A program made the position numbers and the translations under genes. Shown piece after piece: positions 7,375 to 15,675 of a stretch of 64,000 nucleotides of DNA. Every line of letters begins with the position of its first letter. The stretch's first letter is position 1. Origin of the DNA: JANPBY01 sp963805505 (GTDB lineage: Bacteria > Actinomycetota > Actinomycetes > DATJPE01); NCBI GenBank assembly GCA_963805505.1, contig CAWDUP010000004.1, positions 62,001-126,000 on the forward strand. The letters are read 5' to 3'. The notes beneath the pieces are model-generated. The model worked only from the letters and a program-made list of their open reading frames with translations. It was not told the DNA's origin and did not search any database.

Positions 7375-8159
7375 CGAGCCTGGCCCGGGTCTGATCTGCT
7401 GACGGAGACGCCGCGTCGGTCGAAATCGGCGTACACGACGTCGCCCGGGTCAAGAGGCACAGCAGCGGTCAGCCCGCCCGTGAGCACGACGTCACCCTGG
7501 ACGAGGCTACGTCCACGATCTGCGAGCGCCCGAACCAACCATCGCAGGGCGTCGAATGGCCCTCCCATGGCATCTCGACCCGCTCCCACGCCACATGGTT
7601 CACCGTTGCGACGCAGCGTCACTCGGATGTCGCGCAGGTGTTTTCCCTCGTCATCGAGCGGCAGCTCTGGACCCAGAACTGCGAAAGCAGCCGACGACCC
7701 GTCGGCGGTGTTGTCCTCCAGTCGGAAGCGATAGTCCAGAAACACAGAGTCGACGACCTCCAGAGCCGCCCGCGCACTACTGACGGCTGCGGCAACTGCG
7801 TCCGGGTCGCGTTCGTCACCCTCCCGCGTTGCTCCTGCGACAAGGGCGATCTCCGGCTCGACCCGTGGGTGGAGGAGACCGGCTTCGGGCAGCACAGCCC
7901 CCGAGGTCACCACCATCGAGTCGGTGAGCGGCCCGAGGTTCGGCTCGTCGATGCCCATCTGGCGGCGCATGGCCGCGGAGGTGTAGCCGAGCTTCCACCC
8001 AACGATCCGTTCGCCTCTCTCGAGGCGGGCCTGGACAACACGCTCCTGAACGGCGTACGCCTCGTCCAGCCCATCGGGGCCGTCGCTGAGCGGCGCCTTG
8101 AGCAGGACACCCCGGCGTCGGGCGACCAGGATCGTGTCAGCGACTCGCTGGGCGTCCAT
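7371..8159 (-). CDS. 2-keto-4-pentenoate hydratase/oxalocrotonate decarboxylase family protein (third paralogue)
   Basis: A 262-residue member of the MhpD/DmpE/DmpH fold. Family marks include G-W-K-L-G-Y-T-S, the metal-binding stretch H-P-R-V-E-P-E-I-A, and L-E-V-V-D-S. It is the most divergent of the three paralogues in the island: the normal L-P-D-V-V-A-D-N-A-S-S or L-A-D-T-V-A-D region reads L-E-D-N-T-A-D-G-S-S. It may hydrate or decarboxylate a substituted ring-cleavage product that the right-operon enzymes do not handle. The gene is 12 bases after the zinc-ribbon gene and overlaps the HAD gene. The exact reaction cannot be fixed from sequence. Confidence 0.8.
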   Translation of the reverse strand: MDAQRVADTILVARRRGVLLKAPLSDGPDGLDEAYAVQERVVQARLERGERIVGWKLGYTSAAMRRQMGIDEPNLGPLTDSMVVTSGAVLPEAGLLHPRVEPEIALVAGATREGDERDPDAVAAAVSSARAALEVVDSVFLDYRFRLEDNTADGSSAAFAVLGPELPLDDEGKHLRDIRVTLRRNGEPCGVGAGRDAMGGPFDALRWLVRALADRGRSLVQGDVVLTGGLTAAVPLDPGDVVYADFDRRGVSVSRSDPGQAR

Positions 8160-8171
8160 CGGCGTCGAATC

Positions 8172-8423
8172 TCAATGCTCTGGCTCATAGATCGTCGCCC
8201 GATCGAAGCGAACGACGTTTCCGGTCCACCGGCAGGAGGCGCACCAGGTCAGAAACACCCGCTCGTCGGCGGACCAGTACTCAGTCGTGATGCCCGTCGT
8301 GAGGGATGTGCCGCACATCGGGCAGAACTTCGGCCGGTCGAGCAGATGCCGTTCGGCGTCGGGGGCGAACCACTCCCCGGGGTCGGGGAGCAAATGAGGA
8401 TCGGGCGGCAGCTGACTGCTCAC
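8172..8423 (-). CDS. Small zinc-ribbon protein
   Basis: With GTG 8423 as start it has 83 residues; GTG 8459 would add 12 and overlap the Rieske gene. Two C-x-x-C knuckles (C34-P-M-C37 and C61-A-S-C64) make a clear zinc ribbon. No other domain is recognised. Its place directly after the Rieske oxygenase gene, inside the left operon, suggests a role with that enzyme, the kinase or a pathway complex, but no function can be assigned. Confidence 0.7.
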   Translation of the reverse strand: MSSQLPPDPHLLPDPGEWFAPDAERHLLDRPKFCPMCGTSLTTGITTEYWSADERVFLTWCASCRWTGNVVRFDRATIYEPEH

Positions 8424-8433
8424 CGCGTTGGAC

Positions 8434-9690
8434 CTAGCCACTGCTGTCTGCAGCCGCACGGGCAGCGGCCGCGTCTCGATGCAGCCTCAGCAGATCATCC
8501 TTGATGGGGCTGTAGCGCATCGACCCGCCGGTGATCCACTGGTCGGTGAAGGCGGCCCCAGCGCCGAACTTGTCTTTCTCGCAGGGCAACGTGATCACCT
8601 CGTGCTCCTCGCGGATCGTGCCGATGGGGTCCTCCCCGTCGGCAACCTTCCGCATGTTCTCCTTGAACATCTTGCGGAGCATCGCGACACCGGCGTCGCT
8701 CCTTCCAAGGTGTTCCAACGAGCGGTCGACGATCGGGCCCTGCGAGACCCACGCCATCACATCCTGGCCCTCGACGTAGTCGGTGATCAGGGTGCCGTCG
8801 GCTCGCTGCCACGGGTACTCGTAGACCATGGGACGGTCCTGCGGCTCCCAGCCCCCTTCGGGAGGGTGGTGAAGGGAGTAGAACAGCGTCCACGTATGCG
8901 TGTCGTCAATCGGCACCCGAATTTGCATCTGGTCGATGTACTGGCCGCCGACGCGCATGTAGAACGGGAATACCAAGGGATGCCCGATCGCCCAGTCATC
9001 GTCCTCTTCGCTGTGGCCCTCGAGGACCCGACGCTTGATGATGCCCCATTCGAACTCGTCGAACGCAGTCTTGACGTGCTTCTTCTGAAACGACTTCGGG
9101 GCGTCGAAACCCTGCGTCTGGCCAAGGAACTCGAAGTAGTAGCCGTGCAGCCACTCCACGTGGTGCGGGTCGACCGAGTTCTCCATGATCTGCAACCAGC
9201 TGCAGGGCAAGGTCGACACACCTACGTCACGAACTCCGTCCAGGACGAACACGTCGAAGCGCGGCAGTAGCGGGGCCGGACCAGGTCCGACATAGACCCA
9301 CACCATGCCTCCCATCACTTGTGCGCTACCTGCCTTGGCCCTGACACGGTCACGAAAATTCTGGTTGTCCGCCTCGGCCGGCTGCTCAACACACGACCCA
9401 TCGAAGTCGAACTTCCACCCGTGATATCCGCACCGGATGCCGTCGTTGTGGACGACCCCGTAGGTGAGCGAGGCACGCCGGTGCGGACAGTGTTCGGCGA
9501 TGATCCCGTAGCGACCCGACGCCGTCTTGTAGAGCGTCCAGTCCTCTCCGAGCAGCCGAACGGTCTTCGTCGGCCGTTCGTCGAAGTCCTGCTCGAACGC
9601 GATGGGATACCAGTAGCGCCTGAGCAGCTCGCCCATCGGCGTCCCTGGTCCGACCCTGGTCAGCTCTTCGTTCTGCTCGACGGTAAGCAT
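8434..9690 (-). CDS. Rieske non-heme iron ring-hydroxylating oxygenase (phthalate 4,5-dioxygenase-like)
   Basis: A 418-residue oxygenase alpha subunit. The Rieske cluster ligands are C68-P-H70 and C87-G-Y-H90. The mononuclear iron site is N171-x-x-D174-x-x-H177 with H182, including the bridging Asp. The N-terminus (L-T-R-V-G-P-G-T-P-M-G-E-L-L-R-R-Y-W) is typical of the phthalate 4,5-dioxygenase/LigXa clade, which hydroxylates or O-demethylates aromatics. ATG 9690 follows a GGAGG site and overlaps the stop of the kinase gene (TGATG), so the two are coupled. No reductase is encoded nearby; the Rieske ferredoxin at 20650-21066 may supply electrons. The substrate is inferred to be a phosphorylated or free phenol. 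Confidence 0.9.
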   Translation of the reverse strand: MLTVEQNEELTRVGPGTPMGELLRRYWYPIAFEQDFDERPTKTVRLLGEDWTLYKTASGRYGIIAEHCPHRRASLTYGVVHNDGIRCGYHGWKFDFDGSCVEQPAEADNQNFRDRVRAKAGSAQVMGGMVWVYVGPGPAPLLPRFDVFVLDGVRDVGVSTLPCSWLQIMENSVDPHHVEWLHGYYFEFLGQTQGFDAPKSFQKKHVKTAFDEFEWGIIKRRVLEGHSEEDDDWAIGHPLVFPFYMRVGGQYIDQMQIRVPIDDTHTWTLFYSLHHPPEGGWEPQDRPMVYEYPWQRADGTLITDYVEGQDVMAWVSQGPIVDRSLEHLGRSDAGVAMLRKMFKENMRKVADGEDPIGTIREEHEVITLPCEKDKFGAGAAFTDQWITGGSMRYSPIKDDLLRLHRDAAAARAAADSSG

Positions 9691-11501
9691 CAGTCCTCCA
9701 GAACCGTCACGTGTCCGGTGTTGCCGTCCACTCGGATCCGCTGCCCGGTCTTGATCGTTGACGTGCCGAACGCGGTCCCAGTCACGGCAGGCAAGCCGTA
9801 CTCGCGGCACACGATGGCGGCGTGACTCATCATGCCGCCCACGTCGGTGACCGTCGCCTGGATCTTGCCGAAGATCGGTGCCCAGCTAGGCGCTGTCAGG
9901 GGTGCCACCAGGATCTCTCCATCCTCCACCTCACCGATCTGGTCGGCGCTGAAGATGACGCGAGCAGGTCCCTCCACCAATCCCGGTGAGGCGGCGAAGC
10001 CCTTGAGCCCACCGTCGCCCGCATCTGACGATGACAGCCACCCTTGGACGCTGTCGGAGGTAATGCCCCAGAGCATGACGGTGAACGGTTCTGTGACGAC
10101 CTCCGGGGGCTCCCCGAGCGCGGGCACTGCCTTCCAGGTCTTCAGCGCATCGACGATTCCCTTTCGTCGCTCGATCTCGCGCGGCCAGTAGTGGGGGCCG
10201 CGGGGCTTGGTTCCGACGGCCCACGCTGAGTACATGTCCCACAGCGCCTCGGGAACCTCGTCACGCTTGAGGAAGAAGACGTCGTCCGCCTCGGCGAAGA
10301 AGCCCTCCTTGACGAAGATCTCGCCGAGCCCGCGCATCTTGCGCCACAGCACCGAGTGCGCCCAATGCTCGACATAGAAGTTGTGGTTCTCCACATAGGG
10401 AAAAACTGTCCTCGACAACCCGAGCTTGCCGTCGAAGGCGGCTCTGTCGTCGTCCGTCGCCAGCAGCTCGCGATATTCGCTCACCACCCGGTCTCGTTCG
10501 GCGTGCAGAGCCGCGATGGGGCGTGCCAGGTCCACCCCGTCGCGCACCTTGGCGATGTAGTCGCGGATGAAGCCGAACGGAATCTCGACGTTCTCGATCC
10601 AGATCTTGTCCGAGTGATAGAAGCCCGAACCCGCCGAGAAGTTGAACCAAGGCTCGCACGAGTCCTCCCACGCGGCGAGCCAGGCGTCACCTTCTTCGGT
10701 CCCCGTCAGCGCGTCGCGCACCGACTCGGGATCGCCGGCGAAGTGCTCACTGATCCCGGACTCCACGGCCATCCTGGCGAGCTTCTTCAACTCGTCGTCG
10801 GGCCGGAACAGGTCGACGTCTACCCCGGCCACCATCTTCGCGATGGCGAGATCGGGGATGCTGGGGAACGCCTCCTTGCAGAAGCCGAAGAAATCGAGGT
10901 ACGCGGCATAACCCAGGTTGAGGAACTCGAAGTGGTACTGCCACAGCTGCAGGGAAAGGTCGAGGAGTTTGTGGTACGTGGCCTGGAGGTCGTACCCGGA
11001 TCCGATGCCCCGCCCCGAGGTGACCACCTCGAGGTCCTCCTTCTCGGGCAGCGGCTCAATCCGCAGCTCGGTCATTTCCTGCACCAGCGCGCGGACCTTG
11101 ACCAACCACTTGTCGTATAGGTCGTCCCAGTTGCCGAAGTAGAAGCCGGCTCTTTCCATGAAGTGCGGGATCCGGGCGCCGATCTCTTCCGGGTCAGCGA
11201 CACCGACAGGCGCTAGGTACGCGTAGCCGTTGAGGATGCGGAAGTCGACGCCAAGTGCTGGGGGGATCAGGTAGTGGCGGGTGTTGTACTGGGACAGCGA
11301 TGCCAGGGCGAACTCGTAGAACGTGGCATCCCAGGGCGTCATCACCTCGGGCCAGTGCACGCCGTCCTGGAACCAGAACCCCGCGTCCTCGTACTCGCGA
11401 CGGTCCTCGCTGAACAACGAGGAGTAGCTATAGAGCCCCTCCCACCCCTCAGCGCCTGTTGGGGTCTCGATCTCGAACGGGCTCGGGAAACGATCGGCCA
11501 T
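9690..11501 (-). CDS. PEP-synthase-like phospho-histidine subunit (phenylphosphate synthase alpha-like)
   Basis: A 603-residue protein ending in the mobile swivelling domain of PEP-utilising enzymes: G-G-M-M-S-H560-A-A-I-V-C-R-E-Y-G-L-P-A-V. His560 would carry the transferred phosphoryl group. The first 450 or so residues are a helical region unlike classical PEP synthase. Size and domain content match PpsA of anaerobic phenol degraders and the CreHI/HpeHI-type kinases reported for cresol and acetovanillone in actinobacteria (from memory). With the ATP-grasp protein 15 bases upstream it should phosphorylate the hydroxyl of a phenolic substrate. It is not a full PEP synthase because the PEP/pyruvate TIM barrel is absent. 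The substrate is unknown. Confidence 0.8.
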   Translation of the reverse strand: MADRFPSPFEIETPTGAEGWEGLYSYSSLFSEDRREYEDAGFWFQDGVHWPEVMTPWDATFYEFALASLSQYNTRHYLIPPALGVDFRILNGYAYLAPVGVADPEEIGARIPHFMERAGFYFGNWDDLYDKWLVKVRALVQEMTELRIEPLPEKEDLEVVTSGRGIGSGYDLQATYHKLLDLSLQLWQYHFEFLNLGYAAYLDFFGFCKEAFPSIPDLAIAKMVAGVDVDLFRPDDELKKLARMAVESGISEHFAGDPESVRDALTGTEEGDAWLAAWEDSCEPWFNFSAGSGFYHSDKIWIENVEIPFGFIRDYIAKVRDGVDLARPIAALHAERDRVVSEYRELLATDDDRAAFDGKLGLSRTVFPYVENHNFYVEHWAHSVLWRKMRGLGEIFVKEGFFAEADDVFFLKRDEVPEALWDMYSAWAVGTKPRGPHYWPREIERRKGIVDALKTWKAVPALGEPPEVVTEPFTVMLWGITSDSVQGWLSSSDAGDGGLKGFAASPGLVEGPARVIFSADQIGEVEDGEILVAPLTAPSWAPIFGKIQATVTDVGGMMSHAAIVCREYGLPAVTGTAFGTSTIKTGQRIRVDGNTGHVTVLED

Positions 11502-11516
11502 TGCCAGACCTCCGGT

Positions 11517-12587
11517 CTAGTCCTTGCGGGAGTACAGCGGGTTGACGAGCGTGCTGACGATGCTGCTCATGAGGTCGGTCGTGCCGTGCGTGACCGAGCG
11601 GTCCTTCTTGCTCCACACCGTCTCCGGCCGGGACTGAAGGAGGACTACGTTCGAGCCCTCGGGAAGGTCCGCGTCGACAGCCCATTCGATGTCCTGCGGG
11701 CAGCCGTAGTGCTTTTCTGCGGTTCGCGCGAGGCGGGCCACAGCCTGGATCTCTGTGTCAGTGATGCTGGGGGTGTTGACGCGGTCCGGGTCCACCTCCA
11801 GGAACTCGACGGCCTTCCCGTCGACGAGCCGGTACTCATGGGTCTTGGGTGAGATGGTCCGCTGGCTGACCGCGTACAGGACCTTGTCGACGAGGAAGTT
11901 GTCCGGCGTCACCTCGCCCGACACCACGCCCTCGCCGAAGCCCCATGAACTGTCGATGGCAATGGTGGACCGGTCGCCGTTGCCGGGATTCAGGGTGAAC
12001 GCGACCCCGGCAGCCTTGGGTCGAACCATCTTCTGGACCGCGACACTCATGGCGATGTCGAGGTGGGAGTAACCCATCTCCACGCGGTAGCACAGGGCGC
12101 GGTCGGTGAACAGGCTGGCCCAGCAGCGCCGTACGTGACGGCTGACGGCTTCGGCCCCACAGATCCACAGGTAGGTGTCGTGCTCGCCGGCAAACGAGGC
12201 GTCCGGCGAATCCTCACTCGTGGCTGAGGATCGCACCGCGACCGGGACGTCATCAGTCTCACAGCGGTGGCACAGGCGCGTGTAGGCGTCGGCGATTTCT
12301 TGGTCGACACCAGCGGGCATCGGCCAGGACATGATCAGGGAGCGGATCGTGGTGGCTCGCCGCGATACCTCGGGCAGGTCGTCGACGTCCAACCCGTCGA
12401 GCAGCTCGGCGATGCGATCGACGATGCCCGACTCATCCCGCGCGCGGCGGAAGGCATCGGTCGTCACCGCGAATCCTGGCGGGACAGGGAGTCCCGCCGC
12501 AACCATCTCCCCCAGGCTGGCGCTCTTGCCGCCCACCGCTGCGCGCTGCTCGGGGACGAATGCGTCGAACCACACCACCACGCTCAT
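11517..12587 (-). CDS. PEP/pyruvate-binding ATP-grasp subunit (phenylphosphate synthase beta-like)
   Basis: A 356-residue ATP-grasp domain of the PPDK N-terminal type: G-G-K21-S-A-S-L-G-E-M near the start, V-A-V-R-S-S-A-T-S-E-D, F-A-G-E-H-D-T-Y-L, and the terminal D-I-E-W-A-V-D plus L-L-Q-S-R-P-E-T. It would use ATP to phosphorylate the histidine of the larger subunit. The phospho-histidine domain is missing, so it needs the neighbouring gene product. Its length is close to the 40-kDa subunit of phenylphosphate synthase. It overlaps the histidine phosphatase gene by ATGA. Confidence 0.82.
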   Translation of the reverse strand: MSVVVWFDAFVPEQRAAVGGKSASLGEMVAAGLPVPPGFAVTTDAFRRARDESGIVDRIAELLDGLDVDDLPEVSRRATTIRSLIMSWPMPAGVDQEIADAYTRLCHRCETDDVPVAVRSSATSEDSPDASFAGEHDTYLWICGAEAVSRHVRRCWASLFTDRALCYRVEMGYSHLDIAMSVAVQKMVRPKAAGVAFTLNPGNGDRSTIAIDSSWGFGEGVVSGEVTPDNFLVDKVLYAVSQRTISPKTHEYRLVDGKAVEFLEVDPDRVNTPSITDTEIQAVARLARTAEKHYGCPQDIEWAVDADLPEGSNVVLLQSRPETVWSKKDRSVTHGTTDLMSSIVSTLVNPLYSRKD

Positions 12588-13420
12588 CGCGCTCCTCCCT
12601 CAACGAGTTCGGTCATTGCGTGCCTGGACCAGTCCGGGAGCTCGCCCGGTGACGGCACGTGAACCTCCTGGACCCGATTGCGGTAGAGGACCAGCGCGGT
12701 GACACCCCCGTCGATGAGGCGGACGCGGACGAACTCGGTGTTGAAGGGCTCTCCGGGGTCGTAGCCCATGGCCCAGGTGGCGAAGGCGCGGATCGGTCCG
12801 GAGTGGGTGGTGACCACGAGGGTCCGACCCGCGGATTCCTCTGCTACGCGCAAGAGCCCCGACCAGAAGCGACGGACGCAAGAGGTGGGAGGTTCGAGAT
12901 AGAGCATCGGCATCGTCAGCCAATGAGTGATCGGATCGCCGCCGCCATCTTGGATGCCCCAGAACCTGTCGACCTCCACCAGCCAGCCGGGGCGCTCTCC
13001 CAGTGCTGTCCGCTCGTAGCGCTCCATCTCGCGTTGGTACTGGCGGAAGGCTGCCGTGATGTCTCGGAAACCCTCGGGGGTCCATACCTTGAAGTTGGAG
13101 AACTCTTCGTAGGCGGAGATCTCGCCGACCTCGGCCTCACGGCCATAGAGAGACATACCGTCGAGCAGTCCTCGCTTGAGGTGCTCGGCGGTCTGCCGTG
13201 CGCGATTCGTGTCGGCGCTCGCCAGGGCCACTCGATGCCCGTCGTAGACCCGGCGCGCGATCTCCCGCCCGCGGTTGTGGGACTGCCAGGAGCCCAGTGG
13301 GGTGAGTCCTGCTTCCGAGGAGTACCCCTGAGTCTCGCCATGCCTGACGAAATAGACGTCCGTGACGACGTCGGCCGCCTGATCCCGTCGCTCCGGGACG
13401 ATCTCCTTGGTCCGTGTCAC
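12584..13420 (-). CDS. Histidine phosphatase family protein
   Basis: A 278-residue phosphoglycerate-mutase-type phosphatase. The catalytic V-R-H27-G-E motif is near the N-terminus, the S-A-D-T-N-R-A-R-Q-T-A-E segment supplies the second Arg, and T-T-H-S-G-P provides the second His. I chose GTG 13420; longer forms are open in frame but have poor codon use and no family similarity. It lies between the extradiol and kinase genes, so it is a good candidate for removing the phosphate from an aryl-phosphate intermediate. The insert at about residues 150-190 (P-G-W-L-V-E-V-D-R-F-W-G) is distinctive and may shape the substrate pocket. It could instead act on another phosphate ester. Confidence 0.8.
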   Translation of the reverse strand: MTRTKEIVPERRDQAADVVTDVYFVRHGETQGYSSEAGLTPLGSWQSHNRGREIARRVYDGHRVALASADTNRARQTAEHLKRGLLDGMSLYGREAEVGEISAYEEFSNFKVWTPEGFRDITAAFRQYQREMERYERTALGERPGWLVEVDRFWGIQDGGGDPITHWLTMPMLYLEPPTSCVRRFWSGLLRVAEESAGRTLVVTTHSGPIRAFATWAMGYDPGEPFNTEFVRVRLIDGGVTALVLYRNRVQEVHVPSPGELPDWSRHAMTELVEGGAR

Positions 13421-13724
13421 CTCGGCCCATGCACGCGTGGCCGGCAGTTCTGCACCCTCCCACGCTGGGCGCGCCCGTCGGTCGGCACGTCCTGGCGTGC
13501 CGGGTCCCCGCCGTGCTGACGTTCTCGGAAGCGCCGCAAATACAACGGGATGGCGCCGGCTTCGCTTGTCGGCTCCTCTTGCGGTCGCGTTCCTCAGCCA
13601 GCCGCTGCCGGTATCGAGTGAGGTAGGCGGGCGCGTCCGGACGCTCGATACGGGGCAGCTCGGCACGAGGAGCCACACCAGCCGTGGGTTCGGCGTCGCC
13701 GTCCTTCATGCGGAAGGCGGTCAC
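13417..13724 (-). pseudogene. Small ORF with an apparent frameshift between the extradiol and phosphatase genes
   Basis: A reading frame opens at GTG 13724, 10 bases after the extradiol stop, and encodes a charged, helix-like segment (P-R-I-E-R-P-D-A-P-A-Y-L-T-R-Y-R-Q-R-L-A-E-E). From about 13550-13570 its codon bias drops. A different frame then looks coding (P-L-Y-L-R-R-F-R-E-R-Q) and ends at TGA 13419-13417, which makes a GTGA overlap with the phosphatase start. The distance is not a multiple of three, so an intact gene would need a one-base frameshift. It may be a broken gene, a programmed shift or a sequencing error. No family was recognised. Confidence 0.4.
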
Positions 13725-13734
13725 GACCCAAGCC

Positions 13735-14646
13735 TCATGAGTGCACCGTCAGGAACTTCTGGTCGACGACGCCGTCGTAGTAGAACAGCGCGCGACCCAT
13801 CTCCGCCTCGGTCCAGGTGGTTGGTTCGGCATCCGGGTCAACCCAGTAATCGCCGGTGAAGACCTCGTTGCGATTGCCGCAAGGGTCGAAGAAATAGAGA
13901 CAGTGGCCCCGCGTCGCGCCGTGCCGCGTGGGGTTCGTCTCAAGCCGGACGCCGTGGTACGCGCAGACGTCGGCGGCATTGCGGAGGTCGGTCCACTCGT
14001 CGACCCAGAACGCGACATGGTGCAGACCGCCGTTAGGCCCGGTGATCAGGGCGATGTCGTGTGAGCTGTGTGAGACCTCGAGCCAGGTCGCAATCTTGAA
14101 TCCGTCGTCGCCGACGACCTGCTCGGTGACCCGGAAGTCCAGGACCTCGGTGAAGAACCCAGTCAGACCAGCAACATCCTCGGCGGTGAGGAAGACGTGA
14201 TCGAGCCTTGGGGGCGCGATACCTACCAAGCCCAGAGGCCGGGGTGGCGGATTGGTGAGCGGGAGCAGGTTTCCGACCTGCTCCATGGCATGGACCAGTT
14301 CCATGGTGTGTCCGCTGGGCAGCTCGAAGCGCACCGACTCGCCATGCCCGGAAGCCCATTCCCCAGGTTGGAGCCGCTTGACGGCGATTCCTCCGCTCTC
14401 GAGGCGAGACTGATACAGATCAAGGTCGGAGGCGTCCGTCACCTTGAAGCCCAGGTGCGCCAGGCCGTGGGTGGGTGCCTCGGTGAGCACGATGGAATGG
14501 TGTTGGTGCTCGTCCCAGCACTTGAGGAACACCCGTCCGGGCTCGCGGGCTGTCTCGACCATCCCGACGACCTCGGTGTAGTAGGCCGCTGCCAGCTCGA
14601 GGTCAGGCTGACGGAGCTCGACGTGCGACAGGCGAAGGATGGCCAT
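13735..14646 (-). CDS. Extradiol ring-cleavage dioxygenase, VOC family (catechol 2,3-dioxygenase-like)
   Basis: A 303-residue two-domain type I extradiol enzyme. The iron ligands appear to be H150 (R-L-D-H-V-F), H209/H210 (G-G-L-H-H-V-A-F) and E261 (G-N-R-N-E-V-F); the C-terminal Tyr region Y-F-F-D-P is present. It would open a catechol next to one hydroxyl to give a 2-hydroxymuconic semialdehyde. It is cotranscribed with a close paralogue of identical length just upstream (TGATG overlap). Confidence 0.88.
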   Translation of the reverse strand: MAILRLSHVELRQPDLELAAAYYTEVVGMVETAREPGRVFLKCWDEHQHHSIVLTEAPTHGLAHLGFKVTDASDLDLYQSRLESGGIAVKRLQPGEWASGHGESVRFELPSGHTMELVHAMEQVGNLLPLTNPPPRPLGLVGIAPPRLDHVFLTAEDVAGLTGFFTEVLDFRVTEQVVGDDGFKIATWLEVSHSSHDIALITGPNGGLHHVAFWVDEWTDLRNAADVCAYHGVRLETNPTRHGATRGHCLYFFDPCGNRNEVFTGDYWVDPDAEPTTWTEAEMGRALFYYDGVVDQKFLTVHS

Positions 14647-15554
14647 CAGGTGTGGACCTTCATGAACCGTTCGTTGAGCTCGCCCTCGTAGTAGAAGATG
14701 GCACGCCCTACGTTGTCTTCGGTCCAGGTGATGGTCGGGAAGTCAGGGTCAGGACGGTAACCGCCGGTGAAGACCTCATTGCGCGTGCCTAGCGGGTCGA
14801 AGAAGTAGATCGTGGTCCCGCGTGTGATGCCGTGCCTCGTCGGCCCCACATCGATTTGGATCCCGTTGTAGGCCAGGATGTCCGCGGAACGTCGCACGTG
14901 ATCCCAGTCGTCGAGCCAGTAGGCAAAGTGGTGGAGGCCACCGTTCGGGCCGGTGACCACGGCTAGGTCGTGGGGGGAGTGCGACCGCTCCATCCAGGTG
15001 CCGATCTGGTGGCCATTGCCGTCGAGCAGCTGCTCGGTCACCCTGAAACCCAGCACCTCTGTGTAGAACGTCGTGGCCTCGCCGACCTCCTCAGCAGTGA
15101 CGAGCAAGTGGTCCATCCGAGGTGGCGCGATGCCCGGTATTCCTTGGGCGAAAGGCGGCGGATTGACCTTGGGAAGCACGCCGCCGACGCGCTCGATGTC
15201 GCGGACCAGCTCCATCGTGTGCCCGGAGGGAGTTGCGAACCGGATGGACTCGCCCTGGCCGACGGACTCGCCCTTGCTGATGCGCTGAACCGGGAACCCG
15301 TAACGCGTCACCGCGATCTCGAACTCGGCAAGGTCATCGTCGTGGTCGACTTTGAACGCCATCAGGTCAAGCCCGACTCGTGGGGCGTAGACCAGGCGCA
15401 AGGAATGGTGGTCGGCCTCGTCCCAGCACTTCAGGTAGACCGATTCCTCGTCACGCCCGGACACGAGCATGCCCATGACCTCGGTGTAGTAAGCCGTGGC
15501 CAGGTCGAGATCGGTGACCGTGACGTCGACGTGGGCCATCCGAAGCACGCCCAT
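14646..15554 (-). CDS. Extradiol ring-cleavage dioxygenase, VOC family (second paralogue, first gene of the left operon)
   Basis: A 302-residue two-domain type I extradiol enzyme and paralogue of the next gene. The probable iron ligands are H149 (R-M-D-H-L-L), H208/H209 (G-G-L-H-H-F-A-Y) and E260 (G-T-R-N-E-V-F). I chose ATG 15554 because the homologous pair begins M-x-x-L-R-x-x-H-V at this point; a longer N-terminus would run into the control region. Two complete extradiol enzymes suggest either different substituted catechols or division between upper and lower rings of a biaryl substrate. Confidence 0.88.
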   Translation of the reverse strand: MGVLRMAHVDVTVTDLDLATAYYTEVMGMLVSGRDEESVYLKCWDEADHHSLRLVYAPRVGLDLMAFKVDHDDDLAEFEIAVTRYGFPVQRISKGESVGQGESIRFATPSGHTMELVRDIERVGGVLPKVNPPPFAQGIPGIAPPRMDHLLVTAEEVGEATTFYTEVLGFRVTEQLLDGNGHQIGTWMERSHSPHDLAVVTGPNGGLHHFAYWLDDWDHVRRSADILAYNGIQIDVGPTRHGITRGTTIYFFDPLGTRNEVFTGGYRPDPDFPTITWTEDNVGRAIFYYEGELNERFMKVHT

Positions 15555-15675
15555 CGGCCACCTCGCAGTCAGACGCCTCGCGCGTCGGGGTCGGTGCCGC
15601 CGACGGTACGACGGGTCGTCCCGCATGACAGGACTACGTGCCGCCATGCGGGACGGCATGGTCTACGGTCGCCCG
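15555..15675. promoter_or_regulatory. Divergent control region of the catabolic island
   Basis: This short gap separates the two divergent operons and must hold both promoters and probably the binding site of the IclR regulator encoded at 16370. I could not identify a confident operator palindrome or -10/-35 hexamers by eye. Its right part may be coding if the plus-strand gene starts at ATG 15625, 15646 or 15658. Confidence 0.5.

Noticed and set aside
9690..12587. PEP synthase (gluconeogenic) split into two genes
   Set aside because: The PEP/pyruvate-binding TIM barrel is absent and both genes lie inside an aromatic operon, so a phenylphosphate-synthase-like kinase fits better.
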